The notes under the pieces are model-generated. The model was not told the origin of the DNA and did not search any database. It saw only the letters and a list, made by a program, of their open reading frames with translations. Shown piece after piece: positions 5,665-9,725 of a DNA stretch of 9,725 nt. This stretch comes from Deltaproteobacteria bacterium. GTDB lineage: Bacteria; UBA10199; DSSB01. Position numbers and translations under genes: made by a program. The stretch's first letter is position 1, and each line of letters opens with the position of its first letter. The DNA lies in contig JAIOPF010000351.1 of assembly GCA_021414045.1 (NCBI GenBank), positions 1 through 9,725 of the forward strand. Direction: 5' to 3'.

Positions 5665-6441
5665 ATGACTATGGCATTGCTCGAAATCAAGAACCTCCAC
5701 GCCAAGGTGGAAGAAAAGGAAATTCTCCAAGGCATCAACCTGACGGTGAATGCCGGCGAGGTGCACGCGATCATGGGGCCGAACGGCTCCGGCAAGAGCA
5801 CCCTGGCCAACGTTCTCGCTGGACGGGAGAATTACGAAGTCACCTCCGGGGAAGTGCTCTACGAGGGCAAGAACCTGCTCGAGATGGATATCGAAGACCG
5901 GGCCCGCGCCGGCGTTTTTCTCGCCTTCCAATATCCCATCGAAATTCCCGGGGTGAGCAACGCGCATTTCCTCAAGACCGCCCTCAACGGCGTTCGCAAG
6001 TATCGCGGTCTCGAGGAATTGGACGCGATGGATTTCCTGACCTTGGTGAAGGAGAAGATGAAGCTCCTGCAAATGGACCCGACTTTCCTCAACCGCGGAG
6101 TCAACGAAGGTTTCTCGGGCGGCGAGAAGAAGCGCAACGATATTTTGCAGATGGCCATGCTCGATCCCAAGCTCGGCATCCTCGACGAGACCGACTCGGG
6201 GCTCGACATCGACTCGCTCCGCATCGTCGCCGAGGGCGTCAACGCCCTGCGCAACCCCAATCGCGCTTTCGTCCTCGTGACGCATTACCAGCGGCTTTTG
6301 GATTATATCGTCCCGGATTTCGTGCACGTCCTCTCCGGCGGCAAGATCATCGCCTCCGGCGACAAGGAGCTGGCGGTACACCTCGAGGAACGCGGCTACG
6401 GCTGGGTCATCGAAGGCGGCGCGAAGGCGGTGGGGGCCTAA
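5665..6441 (+). CDS. sufC: SufC, ATPase subunit of the SufBCD complex
   Basis: A 258-residue ABC-type ATPase that powers conformational change in SufBC2D. The Walker A motif GPNGSGKST is at 38-46 (Lys44), the Q-loop AFQYP at 87-91, the SufC-specific signature SGGEKKR at 151-157, Walker B with Glu175 in LDETDSGLD, and the switch His207 in THYQR. These match E. coli Lys40, Glu171 and His203 with a constant offset of four, so the enzyme looks intact and full length. It has no membrane domain, as expected. Two starts are possible: ATG 5665 (AGGA 9 nt upstream) and ATG 5671 (AGGGG 9 nt upstream), differing by two residues. The gene follows the sufB stop by 6 nt. Confidence 0.97.
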   Translation: MTMALLEIKNLHAKVEEKEILQGINLTVNAGEVHAIMGPNGSGKSTLANVLAGRENYEVTSGEVLYEGKNLLEMDIEDRARAGVFLAFQYPIEIPGVSNAHFLKTALNGVRKYRGLEELDAMDFLTLVKEKMKLLQMDPTFLNRGVNEGFSGGEKKRNDILQMAMLDPKLGILDETDSGLDIDSLRIVAEGVNALRNPNRAFVLVTHYQRLLDYIVPDFVHVLSGGKIIASGDKELAVHLEERGYGWVIEGGAKAVGA

Positions 6442-6444
6442 TCC

Positions 6445-7749
6445 ATGACCACCTCCTACCAACAGGCATTCGAGAAAGACCTGTCCCGCGACGTTCCCGG
6501 ATTTTTACGGCGATTGCGCAACGAGGGAATGGAACGCTTCGCCAAGCTCGGTTTCCCCAATCGCCGCATGGAAGAATGGAAATACACGGGGGTCGATCCC
6601 ATCGCGCAAGGCGATTTTCATCTCGGGGGCGACAAAGAAGTCTCCCGTTTCACCCTAGAAGAGATGCATCGCATGGCCTTCTGCGTCTTGCCTGGGCCTC
6701 GCCTGGTCTTCCTTAATGGACATTTTCATCCGGCACTCTCGGACCTGAGCGGCTTGCCAGCCGGGGTGCGGCTGAGTAACCTCGGCCAAGCCTTGCAGGA
6801 AGATTCCCTTCGGGTCGAAACTTACCTGGCGAAGCAAGTCGGTTTCCAAGATAGGGCCTTTGCCGCCCTGAACACCGCCTTCCTGCAAAACGGCGCTTAT
6901 CTTTACTTGCCGCGAGGCGCGGTCTTGACCCAACCTGTCCAATTGCTTTTCGTCTCGCATGGCAATGGCGCCGCGGTGGTCTCCCATCCGCGCGTCCTGG
7001 TCGTCGCCGAATCCCAGTCCCAAGCGACCCTCATCGAGACTTATGTGGGCGAAGGCGCATATTTCACCAATGCCGTCACCGAGATCGTCGCCGGCGAAGG
7101 GGCGGTCATCGAGCACGTCAAGTTGCAGGGCGAGAGCGATTCGGCCTTTCACATTGCGTCGATCGGGGTCCATCAAGAACGCGATAGCCTCTATACTTCG
7201 CATTCCATTTCCTTGGGCGGCGCCTTGACCCGAAACGATCTGGGAACAACGCTGGACGCTGAAGGCGCCAGCGCGATTTTCAATGGTCTCTACATGGTTA
7301 CCGGGCGTCAGCACGTCGACAATCACACCAGCATCGACCATGCCAAGCCGCACTGCACGAGCGCCGAGTTGTATAAGGGCATCCTCGACGGCCATTCCCA
7401 AGGCGTCTTCAACGGGCGTATCCTGGTCCGCCCCGATGCGCAGAAGACCTCTTCCCAGCAGACGAACAAGAATTTGATCCTTTCGGAAGACGCGCTGATC
7501 AATACCAAGCCCTTGCTCGAGATTTACGCCAACGACGTGAAATGCAACCACGGCGCCACTATCGGGCGCTTGGACGAGAGCCAAGTCTTCTACCTGCGCG
7601 CGCGGGGGATCGACGCCAAGCTCGCTCGCAGCCTCCTGACCTATGCCTTTGCCAGCGAGGTGGTCGGCCAGATTCGCCAAGACCTGTTGCGAGAACGCCT
7701 GCAGCAATTGATTTTCGCCCGCTTGATGCCGGGGAAGGAGGCGGCGTGA
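6445..7749 (+). CDS. sufD: SufD, Fe-S cluster assembly subunit
   Basis: A 434-residue SufD, the paralogue of SufB that pairs with it on the SufC dimer. The helical N-terminus contains [11 protein letters not shown] (39-48), the core is a long beta-helix (about 140-350), and the C-terminal SufC-contact region has [12 protein letters not shown] at 367-378 followed by FYLRARGI. His369 and Cys367 correspond to E. coli His360 and Cys358, which sit at the SufB-SufD interface where the cluster is thought to form. Length is in the usual range. The start ATG lies 3 nt after the sufC stop, behind a G-rich ribosome site (GGTGGGGG), and the stop overlaps the sufS GTG by 4 nt. Confidence 0.96.
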   Translation: MTTSYQQAFEKDLSRDVPGFLRRLRNEGMERFAKLGFPNRRMEEWKYTGVDPIAQGDFHLGGDKEVSRFTLEEMHRMAFCVLPGPRLVFLNGHFHPALSDLSGLPAGVRLSNLGQALQEDSLRVETYLAKQVGFQDRAFAALNTAFLQNGAYLYLPRGAVLTQPVQLLFVSHGNGAAVVSHPRVLVVAESQSQATLIETYVGEGAYFTNAVTEIVAGEGAVIEHVKLQGESDSAFHIASIGVHQERDSLYTSHSISLGGALTRNDLGTTLDAEGASAIFNGLYMVTGRQHVDNHTSIDHAKPHCTSAELYKGILDGHSQGVFNGRILVRPDAQKTSSQQTNKNLILSEDALINTKPLLEIYANDVKCNHGATIGRLDESQVFYLRARGIDAKLARSLLTYAFASEVVGQIRQDLLRERLQQLIFARLMPGKEAA

Positions 7750-9014
7750 GCCAGCCAGCGACCCATAACTTGCCGAATGCCGCGCCTGCTCCTCTAGGAT
7801 GGGATGTGCGCCGCATTCGCGGGGACTTCCCCATCCTCCGCGAGACCGTCCAAGGAAAGCCTCTGGTCTATTTGGACAATGCGGCGAGCAGCCAGAAGCC
7901 GCGGTCGGTCATCGACCGCGTCCAGCGCTACTACGAGCGCGAGAACGCCAACATCCACCGCGGCGTCCACCTGCTCAGCGAAAAGGCCACCGAAGAATAC
8001 GAGCACGCCCGCAGCAAGCTCCAACACTTCATCAATGCGAAGGAAGCCCGCGAGATCGTCTTCGTACGCGGCGCCACCGAGGCCATCAACCTCGTGGCGA
8101 TGACCTACGGACTGAAGAACTTCAAGGCCGGCGATGAGATCTTGATCACCAATCTCGAGCACCATTCCAACATCGTTCCCTGGCAGATGCTCTGCGAAAG
8201 GACCGGCGCGATCCTGAAGGTAGTCCCCATCAACGACGCGGGCGAATTGCTTCTGGACGAATTCGAGAAACTTTTGACCGAGAAGACCAAGATCGTCGCC
8301 GTCAACCATGTCTCCAACGGCCTAGGGACGATCAATCCAATCAAGTGGATCATTGACAAGGCTCACGCCAAGGGCGTGCTTGTTCTCATCGACGGCGCCC
8401 AATCCGTGCCCCACCTTAAGGTCGACGTTCAGGCCTTGGATTGCGATTTCTTCGTCTTCTCCGGCCACAAGCTCTTCGGACCCACCGGCATCGGCGTGCT
8501 CTATGCCAAGGCCGCCTTGCTCGAGGCCATGCCGCCCTATCAAGGCGGTGGCGACATGATCAGCGCGGTCACCTTCGAGAAGACGACTTACAACGTGATT
8601 CCCTACAAGTTCGAGGCGGGAACTCCCAACATCGCGGGCACCATCGGGCTCGGCGCGGCGGTGGATTATCTCAACAGCATTTGTTTCGGCGGGGCCGCCG
8701 CCTATGAGCATGAATTATTGGAATACGGCACCGGCCTGCTATCCGAGATCCCCGGCTTGCGCATCGTCGGCACCGCCAAGGAAAAGGCCAGCGTCCTTTC
8801 CTTCGTGATGGGAGAGATCCATCCCCACGATATCGGGACGGTACTGGATCTCGAAGGGGTCGCGATTCGGACAGGCCATCACTGCAACATGCCCTTGATG
8901 AAGCGTTTGGGCCTGCCCGCAACGGCGCGCGCCTCGATGGCCTTTTATAACACCAAGGAAGAGCTCGACGTTCTGGCAAGGGCTCTGCGCAAAGTCATCG
9001 AGGTATTCGGCTAA
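7746..9014 (+). CDS. sufS: SufS, group II cysteine desulfurase
   Basis: A 422-residue PLP enzyme that removes sulfur from L-cysteine as an enzyme-bound persulfide and leaves alanine. Landmarks are [11 protein letters not shown] at 42-52, HRGVH at 71-75, EHHSN at 138-142 (His140 stacks on PLP), DGAQS at 216-220, SGHK with PLP-lysine Lys242, and RTGHHC at 375-380 with persulfide Cys380. The motif and the ending [13 protein letters not shown] are typical of the SufS/CsdA group rather than IscS. The start is GTG at 7746, overlapping the sufD stop (GTGA), with AAGGAGG 4 nt upstream; about 18 residues precede the conserved part. A longer frame from 7542 only reads sufD out of frame. The stop shares one base with the sufU ATG. 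Confidence 0.97.
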   Translation: MSQPATHNLPNAAPAPLGWDVRRIRGDFPILRETVQGKPLVYLDNAASSQKPRSVIDRVQRYYERENANIHRGVHLLSEKATEEYEHARSKLQHFINAKEAREIVFVRGATEAINLVAMTYGLKNFKAGDEILITNLEHHSNIVPWQMLCERTGAILKVVPINDAGELLLDEFEKLLTEKTKIVAVNHVSNGLGTINPIKWIIDKAHAKGVLVLIDGAQSVPHLKVDVQALDCDFFVFSGHKLFGPTGIGVLYAKAALLEAMPPYQGGGDMISAVTFEKTTYNVIPYKFEAGTPNIAGTIGLGAAVDYLNSICFGGAAAYEHELLEYGTGLLSEIPGLRIVGTAKEKASVLSFVMGEIHPHDIGTVLDLEGVAIRTGHHCNMPLMKRLGLPATARASMAFYNTKEELDVLARALRKVIEVFG

Positions 9015-9499
9015 TGTCGGAATTATCGGAACTTTACCAAGAGGTCATCCTCGACCACAACAAGCAGCCGCGGAACTACCGCAAGCTGGAAGGCGCCAAT
9101 CACCATGCCGAGGGTTACAATCCCCTCTGCGGCGACCAGATCACCGTCTATCTCAAGATGGATGGCGACAAGATCGAGGACGTTTCCTTCGTCGGTTCCG
9201 GCTGCGCCATTTCCAAGGCCAGCAGCTCGATGATGACCGGCGCTGTCAAGGGCAAGACGAAGGCCGAGGCCGAGGCGGTGTTCGAGAAATTTCACCAGAT
9301 GGTCACCGGAAAGCCCGGCACCCCCGCTCCGGAAAATATCGGCAAGCTCGCGGTGTTCTCGGGTGTCTGCGAATTTCCCTCCCGCGTGAAGTGCGCCAGC
9401 TTGGCTTGGCACACCTTGCGTTCGGCGATGGAGGGCCGTGACGAAACGATTTCAACGGAAGCCGAGGAGGCCGGAGATGACGCTCACCCCCGAAGATAA
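9014..9499 (+). CDS. sufU: SufU, zinc-dependent sulfur transfer protein
   Basis: A 161-residue IscU-fold protein. In Bacillus subtilis SufU binds zinc and accepts sulfur from the SufS persulfide. The three Cys and the Asp are present: Cys39 and Asp41 (CGD), Cys64 (GSGCAIS) and Cys127 (VKCASLAW). The 63-residue spacing from Cys64 to Cys127 matches SufU (about 62) and not IscU (about 43), and the extra loop (about 85-105) is there. The last 20 residues are acidic, likely flexible and outside the fold. The gene starts on the last base of the sufS stop codon and its 3' end overlaps sufT by 23 nt. It takes the place of SufE, which is absent from this operon as far as seen. Confidence 0.95.
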   Translation: MSELSELYQEVILDHNKQPRNYRKLEGANHHAEGYNPLCGDQITVYLKMDGDKIEDVSFVGSGCAISKASSSMMTGAVKGKTKAEAEAVFEKFHQMVTGKPGTPAPENIGKLAVFSGVCEFPSRVKCASLAWHTLRSAMEGRDETISTEAEEAGDDAHPRR

Positions 9500-9725
9500 A
9501 AGCGCGGTGGAAAAACAGGTGATCGAGGTCCTCGAGACCTGCTACGATCCGGAAATTCCGGTCAATATTTACGAATTGGGATTGATATACAAGATCGACG
9601 TCGACGACACGAAGAACGTCGGCTTGCAGATGACGCTTACTTCGCCCATGTGCCCGGTCGCGGGATCCCTTCCCGGCGAAGTCCAGGCGAAAGTCCAGGC
9701 CATCGAGGGGATAGGCGAAGTGAAG
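9477..9725 (+). CDS. sufT: SufT/MIP18-like Fe-S assembly protein (3' end outside window)
   Basis: The first 83 residues of a DUF59-type protein run off the right edge. The family (SufT in bacteria, MIP18/CIA2 in eukaryotes, PaaD-like) assists Fe-S protein maturation and is often the last gene of suf operons. The diagnostic motifs are DPEIPVNIYELGLIY at 24-38 and TLTSPMCPVA at 53-62, with the conserved Cys59. The start ATG 9477 lies inside the end of sufU, 6 nt after AGGAGG (9465-9470). About 20-30 more residues would be expected beyond the window. Confidence 0.92.
   Translation, partial: MTLTPEDKSAVEKQVIEVLETCYDPEIPVNIYELGLIYKIDVDDTKNVGLQMTLTSPMCPVAGSLPGEVQAKVQAIEGIGEVK

Noticed and set aside
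5409..6716. Plus-strand 435-codon frame across the sufB end, sufC and the sufD start
   Set aside because: It is an Arg/Gly/Gln-rich shift of three well-supported genes and has no recognisable domain.

Overview
This window is a moderately GC-rich stretch of bacterial chromosome. Two features suggest a Gram-negative-type cell: two predicted lipoproteins with clean lipoboxes, one of them with Asp at +2, and SufB, SufC and SufD closest in motif to the E. coli type. The scaffold/transfer protein, however, is SufU (familiar from Firmicutes) rather than SufE or SufA. I cannot place the organism to genus. An uncultured proteobacterial or deltaproteobacterial-like lineage would fit, but this is inference.

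Left part (1-1756): a divergent pair. On the minus strand, running off the left edge, is the N-terminal 213 residues of an exported alpha-acetolactate decarboxylase (BudA/AlsD family) with a lipoprotein signal. On the plus strand is a hormone-sensitive-lipase-type alpha/beta hydrolase. Between them lies a 7-bp inverted repeat. Middle part (1792-3432): two minus-strand genes. One is an unusual fusion of a Rieske [2Fe-2S] domain with a flavodoxin-like NADPH-dependent FMN reductase domain. The other, upstream of it, is a small coiled-coil lipoprotein. The fusion gene has its own candidate promoter, and a 15-nt palindrome covers its Shine-Dalgarno sequence.

Right part (3641-9725): a complete-looking SUF iron-sulfur cluster assembly operon, rrf2-sufB-sufC-sufD-sufS-sufU-sufT, with the last gene cut by the window end. 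Genes are translationally packed (4-nt overlap, 6-nt gap, 3-nt gap, 4-nt overlap, 1-nt overlap, 23-nt overlap). A near-consensus sigma70 promoter (TTGACA, 17-bp spacer, TATAAG) drives it. Directly downstream of the -10 lies a 25-bp palindrome with the spacing of an E. coli IscR type 1 site. The first gene encodes an Rrf2/IscR-like regulator with three candidate cluster-ligand cysteines. The simple model is feedback: SufS takes sulfur from cysteine, SufU relays it, SufBC2D builds the cluster using SufC ATPase, SufT helps maturation, and the cluster-loaded regulator represses the operon.

Most notable points: (i) SufB lacks exactly 11 residues of a nearly invariant segment while every other essential residue I could check is kept; (ii) the regulator has Ala where IscR has the type-1/type-2 discriminator Glu43, next to a type-1-like operator; (iii) the acetolactate decarboxylase has Gln at the position of an active-site Arg; (iv) the Rieske-flavoprotein fusion. 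I saw no mobile element, CRISPR array, tRNA or rRNA.
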